In this document: positions 24,497 to 37,354 of the stretch, in pieces
How positions within the stretch are numbered: the first letter of the stretch is position 1
Layout of the letters: each line of letters opens with the position of its first letter
Source: Neltuma alba
Lineage: Eukaryota > Streptophyta > Magnoliopsida > Fabales > Fabaceae
Assembly (NCBI RefSeq): GCF_004799145.2
Contig: NW_021634974.1
Location: forward strand, 1-64,000
Direction of reading: 5' to 3'
Length of the DNA: 64,000 nucleotides
The notes under the pieces: generated by a model
Databases searched by the model: none
Told to the model about the DNA's origin: nothing
The model's input: only the letters and a program-made list of their open reading frames with translations
Translations under genes and position numbers: made by a program

Positions 24497-27400
24497 TTAT
24501 GCAAAGCCTTCATGTAAAGGTGTAGCGCTAGGATTAACCATGACCTGCATGCTTTTCTTAGGAGTTCCAGAAAGCAAAGAAGCAACTATAGGCTTCATCT
24601 TCTCAGTGCCTTTTATTATTACCAGGAACACAACTCTATACACAACGATCATCCCCAGAAGAACTGCAAGATCAACCCACTTAGAATAGCTCATGTTAAC
24701 TTGCCAATCTTTTCTCAGAATCTCTTCCCCAGAATGATTACCGAACCTGAGTCCTTCAAACTCGTTCTTGAACAGTCCTTGGTAGGCGTATCTATGGAAG
24801 GCGACGTAGAAGAGAGGATACTTCCACAAGATTCCGGGAAGATCATTGGGCAATCTGAAGAAGCCTCCTGCAAGCATCATGATGCCTTGAAGACCAGCAC
24901 CGGTTATGATTCCCATGAGGAAGTTAGGGACGATGCTAGCCACTATCATCATCAGGCTCTCAACTAACATCAGACATGAAAATAGGACACAGCAGAAGAA
25001 GATGAAGTGTTCAGCAGAACTTTGAAGGCCTGGGAGGTAATAGGCTATGGCCCCAGGAATGAGAGTAACGAGTAATAGGTATGGGATTGAAGAAAAGGTG
25101 TTTCCTATCACATAGGCCGTCACTCCATAGTGCCCATTTAGCCTCTCTCTTTGAAATACCTGCATCAGTAAAATTGAAGACTTATTAGCAAAATATCTTA
25201 AAACCTTAAGGCTCGTATATGGATCATTTCAATGAAGTGAGGAGGATGTATATACCTTCATATCTTCCACAAATGAAGGAAATCCACCAATGGTCATGAA
25301 AGTTATGAAGGAAGACACAAACGCAAGAAGTGAAACTCTATCCTGAAACAAGGATAAACAAATGCAGACAAAATTATTAACTAGTAATACAAAGTGGATC
25401 ACATGCGTCCTATTAAGAATGTCATGAAGTCTTAAAGCATGCTCCAAAATATGTTATTCTTTCTTACTCGAATAGACCCTTTGTTCATGCCCAAATCATA
25501 GAACACAGTGGCCAGACCTAGGGCCACGGCGACGTATATGACAAGGCGTAGCCAGTAATAGCCTACATCACGACGCATGTTCACGAATGATCTCTTGGTA
25601 AGAACAATGCACTGAGTATGGAAGCTTGCATGCCCTCTTTTCTCCTTCTTCTTCTCCACCATTCCAGTTTCCTGAAACCCACAATTGCATTATAGGTACA
25701 TGTATATTGGTTATATATAGCTCATTATCTTAGCTTCTTCATTATATATAGTTCCTATAAAATTTATGCTGTTGATAAAGATAGAGTATGGATCTGACAT
25801 ATCTACCTGTGTAGATAGTGCTGCTACTTCTGCTTGAACATGTTGGTTCAAGTCAGAAGACTTGTATGATTTCACAAGCATATTTATTGCTTCTTCTGTA
25901 GGTTTCCTTTGAGTTCCAATGAAGCCCAGTTCAACGTCCTGATAAACCAATAAGAATCTCAATCAATTGATCTCTGAGTTTAGCTACACAATGGCTAATA
26001 CGATGTTTGACTCTATATAGTGCATGAAGCAGACCTGATCATCATCAAAATCCTTGTTTATAGTTTTCAAGAAATGATCGGATGGATTCTGGAGAGCAGG
26101 ACAAGGAAACCCATTTGAAGCAAAGAACTACAACATATAACAGCGTACATCAGTATATAATTGAAACATGAGATCAGAACGAAGACGCGTGGATCCAAAC
26201 CCTGACCTCATTTGCTGCAGAAACAGGACCAAAGAACACAGTTCTCCCAGAAGAAAGAAGACACAGATTATCAAAAAGCTGAAACACTTCAGTACTAGGT
26301 TGATGAATGGATGCAATAATGGTCCTTTGAATCCCATCCTTGCGATCAAGGCTGGCGATTCTGCTCATGACATAGTACGAGGCTGCACTGTCAAGTCCAC
26401 TGGTTGGTTCATCAAGAAACAGAAGCCTTGGACGTGTCAGGATCTCTATACAAATACTCACTCTCCTCTTTTGGCCTCCACTGATTCCCTTACAACCCCA
26501 ACCTCCAATTCTGGTGTCAATGGCGTCTTGAAGACCCATTTCTCTTATTGTGAACTCTGCTCTCTCCTTTTTCTCTTGCTTGGACATTGTGTCTGGTAAT
26601 TGAAGCTGAGCTGAATAGTACACTGCTTCTCCAACTGTTAGGGTTGTGAGCAAAGTATCATCTTGGGTCACATATGCCTGAAAGAGACGATGTAGAAATA
26701 CATCAATTTTTTTAAAAAATCTTTTAGTGTTATTGACATTGATTAGCTACTTTACTATTCTCGCCTGCTTACCATAAAATTCATCAGAAAGCGGCTAGTT
26801 TTCCTGTGATGAAGAGTATGTCATTTAATATGATTATCTTTTTTAAATTCTTATTTAACTGGACACGTATATTAAGCAGTCGTAATTGATAAATGTCGTT
26901 TCTTTTTTACATCTTGAATATCCTTAGTGTTGGAAATTGTGCCCTAGGGGCCAATCATTATGTTTTGAACATTGTTAATTTATGAATTCATTAATTACGT
27001 TATCATATTATTTGCATGTTTTCTGTGGTAACTATCCTTGGATAACTCATGGTTTATCCTAAATGTCCCTGGTCGGTCATCTATGTGGGAGCAAAGATGA
27101 AATAAGACCAGTATGACTTTAAAGATATATAGAGATATAAATTAAAGTCATAGGCACATGTAAGAGTACAAGGTGTTGGACCGACCCGCTATGAGAGAGC
27201 TGCATGGGTTAAGTCATAAGCTTCTCTCATATACAAACCATGTCACTGTGCCCTTTGACCTGAGATCATCATGGATTCATACATGAGAAACGCTTAGCTT
27301 TGACCTAGTCAAAAGTCACTTTTGACCGAGTGATCATAAAGACTATGTTCAGGCTTAGTGGTTTTTCATGCGTAGGAATGTGAATGGTCAAGATGGAATT

Positions 27401-30400
27401 TGTCCCTCACATTCGTAGAGAGACATTACTGGGCCCCTCGATGAGTGAGTCTGAGAAATGTATGGCCATACTATAATGGAAAGGTAGTTCCATTTCTATA
27501 CTCGGACTACTCAGGGATCGAGAAAGTAACGGTCATGGATAGGAGGATGACGTTCTCCATGCCTCATCCATGACCAAAATGTCGTGAGACAAAAGGGACG
27601 TGATATGGTTGTATGAAAGGTTGCATCGTTCAATGATCCTCATATGATTTGGGTAGTCGTGATGTCTTGCTAGAGACCGCTTACGACTTGTGGGTCATTA
27701 TAGTTAATGGCCCACTGTCAACTTCATATGGGCCTACAGGGTCGCACACAAAATAGCCCGACACGAGTTATGATGTCCAGATTCATTGAATCTAAGATAT
27801 GTCCAGATTCAATGAATAATATAGGGTGGACGTGTATATATATATATATATATATAAATTCGTATATATATATAAATATAAGAGATATTAATTGTTAGAT
27901 TTAATTTATAAGGATAAATTAAATATATATACAAATTAATTCCGTCATCTCTTTATTAAATAAATAGGAGAATTAAATCTGTGAGACGGATTTAATTTAA
28001 ACCATATTTATTTAATTGTTCTCTTATCTGATTAGGCAATATTTGATATTGTATTAATTTCAGAATTAATTTAGAGTTAATTTCGAAATTAAATATTATT
28101 AATTAAACCTATATAGCATCCTATATATTTGATATGAGGAGCTAGGGTTTAACTAAGAGAGAACCAACACCTAAGAGACGGCCAAGGAAAGGAGAGAGGA
28201 CGGATTCCTAAAACCCTAAACGGACATAGGCGCTAGCACGCCGTTCGAGGTTGAGGGCTACTCGTGTGGATACCGGTAGAGGAAGCCGACCGGAGTTGTC
28301 GACTTCGAACGACACAGGAGGCGAGCAGAAGCATCCTGAACGGCCGAATCATCAAGTCACCAGGGAATCGAACGCCTAAAGGTAATGCTTCTTACTACCT
28401 GACTTAAACGCGATCGGTAGATCCAAAAGGGATTGAAAGTTTTAAAATTTTTCCGCTGCGCGTCGTCTTTCAATTCCCTACACTTAGTGCTTTGCACCTA
28501 TATATAAACTACTCCCTCCAATCCTTTTTAGCATTTCTAACTGCCTTATCAAATCAAATAGAAGTAGTTTAAGTCATTAACTCGGTAAACTTCTAATGAA
28601 TTTATCCATATTCAATACCATGAATTACATTCAAGAAGTCATAGAAGTTGCAACTAATGAACTATTAAATATGGGTAATCTTGAAAAAAATGTATAATTA
28701 ATACCCTGCTTGATGATTTATAACAAGGACGATCAATTTCTTCTACAAGGTATCTTATAATAAGAACCAGAAAGAGTAAGCAAAAACAATTTGAAATTTT
28801 AATTATATATATCAAATATAATCTTGATAATAAAATTATTCACTATCTTAAAATTCAATAAATTGTTTCTCTTAAAGTTTACCATATGATGACCAAGTAA
28901 TTAAAAGTAACAAATGAAAACAGAGAAATTGACGAATAGTTGGACAATTTATACGAGAGGAAGAAAGTCTGACCAAGAAAAAAATACGAGAGGAAGAAAC
29001 TAATTTTTCTTAATGTATGAAAAAGATCTACGTACCGAGGTCCCATATGCAAGTGCTTGTTTGTGGCCATTAATCAGAATTTCCCCTGCTTGCCTTGTGT
29101 TTGAACCTAATCTCCCTGCAATTATAATTCATTTCAAAGTTTTGGTCAAACAAACCTTAAATGCATTTTTTTCGAAAAGAAAAAAAAATATAGTTATTTT
29201 TATCCCTAGAAAATTCAAATTTGAATTATATCTATTCATCATTTTTGGGAAAAAAATGTGCTCTTTGTTTTATGCTCCCACTACTCCTAATTATAAAACC
29301 TAATTTATCTAAATTTAGATACCAAGGAAGAAATGAAATTGGTTGATGTGTAAATTTTTTTTATTAGCTTTCCCAAGTTAAATGCTATATTTTTTTTCAA
29401 CTTCAATTAAATGTTATTAAAAAAAGATACTCATTTGATCCTTAATATAAAACATATTTCTAATATTTATTAAGTTGTCTTATATTATTTTATTAATACT
29501 CCTTCAATCATAATTAAGTAGGGGGAGAGAGAGAGGATATTAAGGAAGATGATTATAAATTTTAAAAAAAAATTATGTTATATTTTTTATAATTAACTAA
29601 CTTACTTAACCTTCTTAATATAATTAAATTAGTTAAATAGGTCTTAGATTAAGAATTAGGGGAATATTATCTCAATTACTCTCAGAACTTTGTAAGGCGA
29701 CTTATAATTAGAGACACCAAAATGCTAAAAATTGAGTCTTATAAATAATTATTGACGGAGAGAGTAAAAATTCTCTCGTTTCTCTTCAACTGTCCCAGTT
29801 GGTTGATAACATTAGTGTAATTTACAATGCCAAGAAAGCCCTTTTGGTACAAATGTCACTTTCAATTATTATGGATTATTTCTACTACTTGCAATTATTG
29901 TAGTTTGAAGACATGTGCAGTTCCCAGAAGACCCATGAAGCCATATTTTCCACGAACCCTCTATTGTCCGTAACCAAACATGACAGATCGATCCTCAGTT
30001 TAAAATTACTCCCTCCGTTTCTTATTATAAGAGACATTTGATGCTTATGGCATGTTCCTATATATAAGAGACACTTACAAGTTGTCTCTACTTTTTTGTG
30101 TTGATTTACTATTTTACCCATATTTATTATCTCCAACTCACACTCTCTCTCCCTCCCACTTCTCTTTCTTTTAATAATTTAATTGTTCTCTCTCATGCTC
30201 TCTCTCCTTATTAATGAGGGTATTTTTGGAAAAAAAATTATACTTTTTACACATTAATTGTTCTTAACTAATTTTAACTGTTTTTTTGATCAACGTATTT
30301 CGGTTATTTGTCTCTTATAATAAGGAACGGATGGAGTATAATCTAATTAGTTGATAATGTCATTAAAAAAAATGAGACGTTATGGATGTGTACGCCCACA

Positions 30401-31811
30401 GCTTGGAGACATCTGTGTGGTTCACAGAAGACATGTAAAACCATAATTTCCACGAACCCTCCCTTATCATTTCATAACATTAAAAGCTGCAACTAACGTA
30501 TAGAAACCTCATTAAATATTTGACAGTTCTTTCCTTGTAGATAGTAAAGAGAAAATTTCCTCTTTTTTTTGCCAAATTTGTACCCAATATAATACCTCCA
30601 GTTCAAAATATAAGCTAAACTTTATCTATTTATATTTATCAATAAATTAGTTAAAATCAGTTTAAAACAATAAATATGCAAATTATGCATTTTTTTTCCT
30701 AAATAAGCCCTTATTAATGAAGAGAATAAATAAAAAATGCAATAAATGAATTAAAGAAGAAAGAGAATATATGGAGAAAATTGAAAAAAAAAAACCCATG
30801 TTTAGATAAAAGTAAATGTTATCTTATAAAAAAAATCAAGCCCCTCCAACAAAGTTTAGCTTATATTTTGAATCGGAAGGGGTATTTAAATAATATATAT
30901 TTGTGTGTGTATAAGAATGTATAGTTCTATTAATGTTTTTGTGCATTATGGAGAAATTTTATTCATCGAAGATGCCAAACCAACTATACACACACACGGA
31001 CTAGGTTTTTTAAAATTTGGAGTCGCTTCGTGAGTTATTGGCAATAGATGCGACAGATCAAAACATACAATTGAGAAGATCATTTTGACAGGACTAAGCA
31101 TCATTTCACGTAAGGCCAACAGGTTATTTCGACAGAATTGAAATATGCACGAAATACTACTTAATACATAGACCTTTTTTTTTTTTTTGCCATTCTACTT
31201 AATACATAGACTACATCAAGTATACTGACTCACTTCTATATTCCTGTTGGTTCTATATGTGGGAGCTAGATAACTCATTTATATAAACTAAGAAAATTAG
31301 TTAAATTAGTTATTTATGGGAAAAAAATGTATGTTGGTTTTCTTAAAATGCTCAAATATGAAAATTACCCTCTCGATAGACGAATTGAACCTACCTTCAG
31401 TCGGCTTCTATATTTAAGACACGAGGGAGTATGGATCAGGTTACAAGCAAAAACATGTAGAAAGCGAAACAGAAAGAAAGAATTACCTGCTAAGGTATCA
31501 AGAAGAGTGGACTTGCCACAACCAGAAGGACCCATAATGGCCAAAAGCTGGCCTGGCTTGGCATAACCAGTGAGACCTTCCAGTATTGTTCTGCTTCCAT
31601 TAATCCCTTTCTTCTTCTTCCCACTTGAAGAAGCTCTCACCCACACATCCTTCCACGTCAGCCATATCCCCTTCTCTTCTCCTCCATCAATATCATGATC
31701 ACCCTCCTTCTTCTTGTTTGTTGGACCACGTAAGTCTTCTTCCACATCTAACGTCGGCGTTTCAATCTCTAGCCCCGATGGGCGTGGAGGATAATGAAGA
31801 AGGGAAGCCAT
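24497..31811 (-). CDS. ABCG half-size transporter copy C (ABCG1-like), complete
   Basis: Eight exons with the same phases as copy B: 31487-31811, 29036-29115, 26207-26677, 26035-26127, 25807-25938, 25468-25671, 25256-25342, 24497-25159. They total 2055 nt, giving 684 aa. Walker A GPSGCGKST is at residues 94-102, followed by ISGGQKRR, LLFLDEPTSGLD and IHQPS, then a hydrophobic membrane half containing IGGFPSFVEDMK and a GFFRLPNDLP loop. Exon 4 has one extra Asp codon relative to copy B. One extra base near 24512 shifts the last codons, so the protein ends in LHEGFA instead of the longer copy B tail. Intron 2 is enlarged to about 2.36 kb by a solo LTR, and intron 1 holds a block inverted relative to copy B. 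No frame break is seen in the conserved region, so I treat it as functional. Substrate unknown. Confidence 0.93.
26928..28482. mobile_element. solo LTR (probably Copia-type) in intron 2 of copy C
   Basis: 1555 bp starting TGTTGGAAATTGTGCCCTAG and ending CAATTCCCTACA, that is TG...CA. It is bracketed by the 5-bp direct repeat CTTAG at 26923-26927 and 28483-28487. No second LTR, gag-pol sequence or primer-binding site is present, so it is a solo LTR left by recombination. The flanking intron aligns with copy B intron 2, which lacks it. It contains a TA-rich segment near 27835 and a GC-rich 3' third. The Copia assignment rests on resemblance of the start to plant Copia LTRs and is less certain than the LTR call. 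Confidence 0.85.
29842..30570. other. intron 1 block inverted relative to copy B
   Basis: Counterpart of 13212-13922. The reverse complement of 29842-29970 reads GGAAAATATGG.TTCATGGGTCTTCTG and CTACAATAATTGCAAGT, as in copy B near 13800-13870. The reverse complement of 30370-30510 matches 13300-13440 (CACAGATGTCTCCAAGCTGT). Also contains the MITE at 30009-30336. Confidence 0.75.
30009..30336. mobile_element. Stowaway-like MITE in intron 1 of copy C
   Basis: 328 bp between TA dinucleotides. The left end CTCCCTCCGTTTCTTATTAT and right end ATAATAAGGAACGGATGGAG are clear inverted repeats with the canonical Stowaway CTCCCTCCGT start. No coding capacity. Confidence 0.85.
30595..30882. mobile_element. 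Stowaway-like MITE in intron 1 of copy C
   Basis: 288 bp between TA dinucleotides, left end CCTCCAGTTCAAAATATAAG and right end CTTATATTTTGAATCGGAAGG. Copy B lacks it: after the shared GCCAAATTTGTACCC its sequence passes straight to the AT-rich, GTGTGTG region. Confidence 0.75.
31157..31211 (-). mobile_element. poly(A)-only retroposition scar, 17-bp target duplication
   Basis: CTACTTAATACATAGAC at 31157-31173 and 31195-31211 flanks a 21-bp insert of C, fourteen T and GCCATT. On the minus strand this is AATGGC then poly(A). The copy B counterpart near 14237 (CCAACTTACTACGTGAAC) has one copy and no T run. Lies in intron 1 of copy C. Confidence 0.8.
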
Positions 31812-31904
31812 TATAGAGAGAATAAGAGAGGGGGAAGAGAGAGAAAGGAAGTAGTATGGTTGAATTTGGCTTATGCTGATTTGTGGCTTGGATCGAAGAG
31901 GTAG

Positions 31905-31912
31905 TACTTATA
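31905..31912 (-). promoter_or_regulatory. TATA-like site of copy C
   Basis: The minus strand reads TATAAGTA about 94 bp upstream of the copy C start, at the position equivalent to the copy A TATAAATA. One substitution from consensus; function inferred. Confidence 0.4.
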
Positions 31913-33764
31913 GAATGTCTACGTGCCTAGCTGCATTGTAAACATGTGTTTCAGATGTTTTCCTTCCGTCCACGTGGTCTTGCTAATAATTAATCTTGTG
32001 TTTCCATTATACTAATTTGAATACATTGATTGAGAAATTTTGTTAAGTTAGTTATTTATAATAAATATGAGTTAAATTTTCTAGAATATCTTGCTAATCA
32101 TGTGAATTAATTAGAATTATTAATTGATGAAATATTTTATATTAGCAACCACTACAAGGATTACTTTAAAAAGGTGGATAAATATAAGAAATAAAACGGA
32201 GCGATCTTATATTTAGGATCAAATTGGTAATCAAACTAATTCTTATATTAAAGACCAGATGTAGTATTACATAAGACCTTGTTTGACTTTTATTTTGATC
32301 CTAAATATAAGACATCAATCCATTTTATCTCTCATATTTATGCATTCTTCCCAACATAATTCTTTTAACAATATTAGTTCTAACCAATACACTTGATTAG
32401 TAAGGATATTTTAGTAAAGACAACACCTATTTATTTCAATTAACTAATTTAACTTATTTCCTTAATCTCCTCAAATTAGTCAACTAACTCTTATAATTAG
32501 GACCGGAGGTAGTAGTAATATTAGGAAGTTGACACTTAATTGTCTAACTTTCTACAGCTTTAATGGAGTGTCCGTAAAATTAGGGGAAAAAACAGTTATA
32601 TCAATATGACGTGAGCTGATATGCCAATGAAATCTTATGCATTATTCACTGACCTGCCTATACATTAACATGATTAAAAATGATATTTCAATCCATAAAA
32701 TCTACAAACGCATAGCTCAACTAGTACAACTGTTGTGTTAGCTTATTCACAGGAGTATTGATTCAAAACTTAGGTATAAGTTATTATATTATCTTCAGTT
32801 CTAAATATAAGATTTAGTTTATAGTACAAATTGTATTACAAAATAGATGATATATAATCAGTATGAGATGTAAATATTAAATACTTATTGGCAACCGTTT
32901 GTCATGGTTGTTCAGATGGAATAAGTTTCATTGGTAAGGGGATTGAGGAGCACCAAGAGTTCATTACCACCGCGCATTTTCTTGAGCTAACTACTTGGAT
33001 GGTCCAAGTTATTTTTTTTCCTCGGGTATGAGATATTTCCCCATTAGGTACATATATTTTAATTATAATTAAGAAAATTATGCTGTAAAAAAATTGGAGT
33101 CTTTCATAAGGCAATAAGATATTTCACTTCCTTAATTTTTTGAGAGAATTTGGGAGAATTAGAGAGAAGGATCAATAGGGAGTGATATTTATGTGAGAGG
33201 ATAAAAAAATTCAAATAATTTAAAAAGACCAAATATTCAAATATAAATCTAAAAATACCATATTGTCTATATTTAAATCTCCTACATTTTCTCCTATATT
33301 TCTCCAACATAAAAATCATTCAAAAAAAAAAACGCAAAAATTCTTCAGTCAAGTAAAAACTAAAGTTTTATTTTCTTTATAAAAAATAAAAATTTATTTT
33401 TAAAACCATCACTTTTTTTAATTGAAAATAAAAGTTAGATCATTTTACTAAAATTTATATTATCATATAATTTATTATATCACAATTTTAAAAAATTTAA
33501 ATATTTATAATTTATTATTTTATTTATACGAAATTTATATTAAATCTGGAAAAAATTTATGTAATGATAAGAAATTTAAATAATTCAGATAATATACTAT
33601 ACTTTTATGCAAAATTTGTAACCACGATTGCCTTTATTAGAGAATACTTAATTGTAATAAAAAATATTGTCAATACAAAATTTCAATAAATCATAATATA
33701 AAAAATGATAATAAGGTTTTCCTTTCTTTTTCTTTTTTGTTTGGATAATGTTGCTTTTTTAATA

Positions 33765-34628
33765 GGGAAAATTCTAATTAAATCCATTTGAAATAGTAAA
33801 ATTCTAATTTAAGCCTACACTTTTAACAAATTCTTAATTAGGCCAAGAGGCCTAACTGGGGATTTCTAAATGTTGCTAAAAGACCAAAATGCCCTTCATA
33901 ATTAAAAAGCCTAATTTTAGTTTTAATTCTTTTAATTGAATTTAACTAACATGTTTTTTTCTTTAAACATTATCACATGAAAATTTGGCCAAAAACATTA
34001 TCATATAAAAAACAAAAAAAGAAAAATAACGATTATAGCCCATAAAAAATAATTGAAAATTCAAGATAAAAACATACATAATTTCTAGATATATATAGAA
34101 TTGCAAAAATATGGGAACTAATAAAAATTTTACGATTTCAAATGTAAAAGATTAACAAGATCAAAGTTTTTTTTTTGTGTGAGAAAAAGACCAAATCAAA
34201 GATTCATGGAATTCTTGAATATCTATCAAAATTAATTTTACTATTTCACAACTTAGAGTGAGACTCATTAATTCATCTTCAATTTTCCGGTCTTCAACAT
34301 TTATTCAATATCAAATTTTTATTATATAAAAAAATAAAAGGCTATAAATTCTAGAGTTGACATAAGGTTCACAATTACAAAACACACATTTGACATAAAA
34401 TCTAAGAAAGACCACGTCCTCATTAGTAAATCTACTAGAATAATTAAAACTAAAATTAGATTTACACCTACATTCAAATTTTCTTTTTTATTACAAAAAG
34501 GCATTCTGGTCTTTTAGCAACATTTGAAAATCCCTAATAAGGCCTCTTAGCCTAATTAAGAATTCGTTAAAAGTATAAGCCTTAATTGGAATTTTATTAT
34601 TTAAGATAGATTTAATTGGGATTTTCCC
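33765..34628. mobile_element. long-TIR Mutator-like MITE, 9-bp target duplication
   Basis: 864 bp with long inverted ends: GGGAAAATTCTAATTAAATC at the left, and GATTTAATTGGGATTTTCCC at the right. The similarity runs inward through CTTAATTAGGCCAAGAGGCC and TTTAGCAACATTT. Exact 9-bp direct repeats TTTTTAATA lie at 33756-33764 and 34629-34637. A 9-bp duplication with long TIRs is the hallmark of Mutator-like elements. The centre is AT-rich with no credible gene. Confidence 0.8.
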
Positions 34629-37079
34629 TTTTTAATATCTTAATCTACTAACTACTAAAATACTAGGTAGAAAATTTAACATATTTTAAATTAATTTATT
34701 TTACAAAAAAATTATTTTTCAGGGATATATCGCCTTGGTGTAATTTTCTTAAGTGAAATACAATTCCTTTTATATTTTTTAATATTTTTATATTTTATAT
34801 TTTATTTATATTAATATATATAATTAGGTGGCTTTTGTTAAGTGATTTTGAGGAGGGGTCTTATAAAATTATATTAGATTATCTAAATGCTTTAAATTTC
34901 TTATCATTACATGAATTTTTTATTTTTAAATCTGATATAAATTTCTTATAAAATAAAACAATAAATTATACAAATTTATAAACTTATATTTGAATATTTG
35001 GTCCTTTTCAATAATTTAAAATTTTATGACATTTTTCGTAAATGTTACTCCCTATTGGTTCTTCTCTCTAATTCTCCCTAATTTTTTTAAATAAGAAAAA
35101 AAATTGTATTTAAAATCCAACCAAAATGCTCATAAGACAGGAATTAGATACTATTAACTTCACTTTAAAAACTGACAAGTTTAATTTAACAATTCACATG
35201 TTCTTTTTAGATATTCGCAAAAAAAACTTTTACAATAAAGTTACATTCTTAAATAAATTGTTATTGTTATGCAATCGCAAGATATGCTTGAAAAAGTAAC
35301 CATTTCAGTTGAGTAATTAATTCACAAGTCTTTGATTATTCACAATAAAACATTTGCAACAAATTAAAGTCTTACAAATTTTAATGTAAAATCTATATCC
35401 TTAGCTGCAAATTTTTCTTTCATTTAAATTTAATTACTTTTTAACTTTATTTTTATTTAATATATATTATTTAAGAAAATAACAATTTATAAACAACATA
35501 TCAATAAAAACCAGAGGAGCAATGGTTGTTATTGAAACTTATAAGTAATTATTTTTTTTTAGACCTCATTGCAACTCTCCCTTGTGCTTGACCTAGTTTT
35601 TTTTTCATGTACGGTTTTGACGTGGCCATTAAAAACTGAGGAACATACAGTACACAATTCAAACAGATAAGGAAAAAAATAGCAACTTTTATAATTATTC
35701 ATTTTTCTTCATGTTCATGCTTCTTACTATATTCTTTTGATCTCACCGTTGAAGCTTGATCTCTTTTAATTATTTACAATGTCTCCTTTTTCCTTTTCAG
35801 TTAATAAATCTGAATGACATAAGTTAAAAATTAGTTAATCATCAAAACCATTTAATAATAGTGGATCAAAATCAAGGGTTTAATTCTAACATGCATGATG
35901 GAGATTAAAAAAAAAAAAAGGAAGGGGGAGAAAAATAATACGAGCACGTGACTTACAATAAGCTTTATGTCCATGGTAAACTCATGAATTTAAACAGAAC
36001 TTATGATAAGGATGTAAATTTGAACTATGAAATAGAGTTGTAAACTCGTAAGAATTTATCAATTTACTTTGATGAATAACTAGTCATAAAAACACATAAT
36101 TAAATGATTGAAATAAAAAAAATTAATTTAAATATATTTTAAATTCAAATTATCAATTGTTTAAAATAAAAAGTACCTATATTATACAGTGAAAGATAAA
36201 ATGTGCATAATACAACTTCAGTCTTACAAAGAAAACTCCTTAAAAATTTTTTAAAAAAATATCACGAGAAACTATCATATCAGTGGTTTTTATTTTTCCT
36301 TTTAAATTCCACTAACAAGTGTATGTTTGAATCACCTAACTCATAAAAACAAAAAAACTCAGAGAGTCAATCGCAATTTTAATTGAGTTTACAGTTACTA
36401 CAAATTTAAAAACAAATTGGCATGTTTTTGTTAACTAGAGATATAAAAACAATATTTTTAACATTGAAAGTTTAGTATGAAACATTAAAGAAATAAGTCA
36501 AAATGCCTAAATGTCATAAATAATTAAATATATAGTCATCATCAGAACACTAAACTTGAGTTTTCAAAATTATAAATATTATTTCAATAGAAATATATAT
36601 AGGGCTGATATATATTTTAAATAAAAATTACACTTAAATAGTCATAAAATATTTTATAATCTTGGGCAAAATTAGCAAGTCTTATTCTTGAAACTCTTTT
36701 TATTCCTTTTCTTTTTTTTGGGCCAAGGGGAAACTCGTTTTACTCATTCCAAACGTCAGCCAATCCAACTGAATTCAGTCATATCAACATCATCCTAAAA
36801 TCATGCCGCCCAACAAAATAAAACGTTCTTTGTAACCAAAAAAAAAAGTTCTGAACTTTCAGAACCACATAATTTTGTGGCAAATAAACAAAAGAACCAC
36901 ATATTTCTGGGAGAATATAATTGTTGGGGGAAAAAAATCCTCATCGCAAATTTTGTTATCCAACAATATTCAAAGACCTAGATCACTGAGCGGGTGTGAT
37001 TATTCTTTTATTATGTACATCTTGCCTTTAATTATAAGTGAATGTCTTCTGTTTATGGAAGACTGAAGATGAAGATATA

Positions 37080-37354
37080 CTCCTCTAGTCTCATTTTTAA
37101 ATCATTTCTAATAAGTTTTATACAGATTAGGAAAAATCTTAAACTTCATTAACTCTCACTTAAAATTCAACAATTTTTTAACTTTATCCCTGTTTAATAT
37201 ACATTATACCTAATGTAAATAAAATCAACACAATAATAAATAAAAGATAAAATTGTATATCTATACGGAAAAAAAAATTTTCCGTGCCCTATAAATAGAA
37301 ATATAAGTAAAATAAAAATCTTATTTTTTTACTCTATAAATAAGACTAAAGGAG
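37080..37354. mobile_element. probable Stowaway-like MITE
   Basis: Bounded by TA. Left end CTCCTCTAGTCTCATTTTTA, right end ATAAATAAGACTAAAGGAG. Interior phrases (TTATACAGATTAGGAAAAATC) recur at 15690 and 37965, so this is a repeated family; the other two copies are degraded. Confidence 0.6.

Noticed and set aside
36825..36852. A-rich insert TTGTAACC plus poly(A) between GTTCT repeats
   Set aside because: Resembles the poly(A)-only scars, but the direct repeat is only 5 bp, too short to be convincing.
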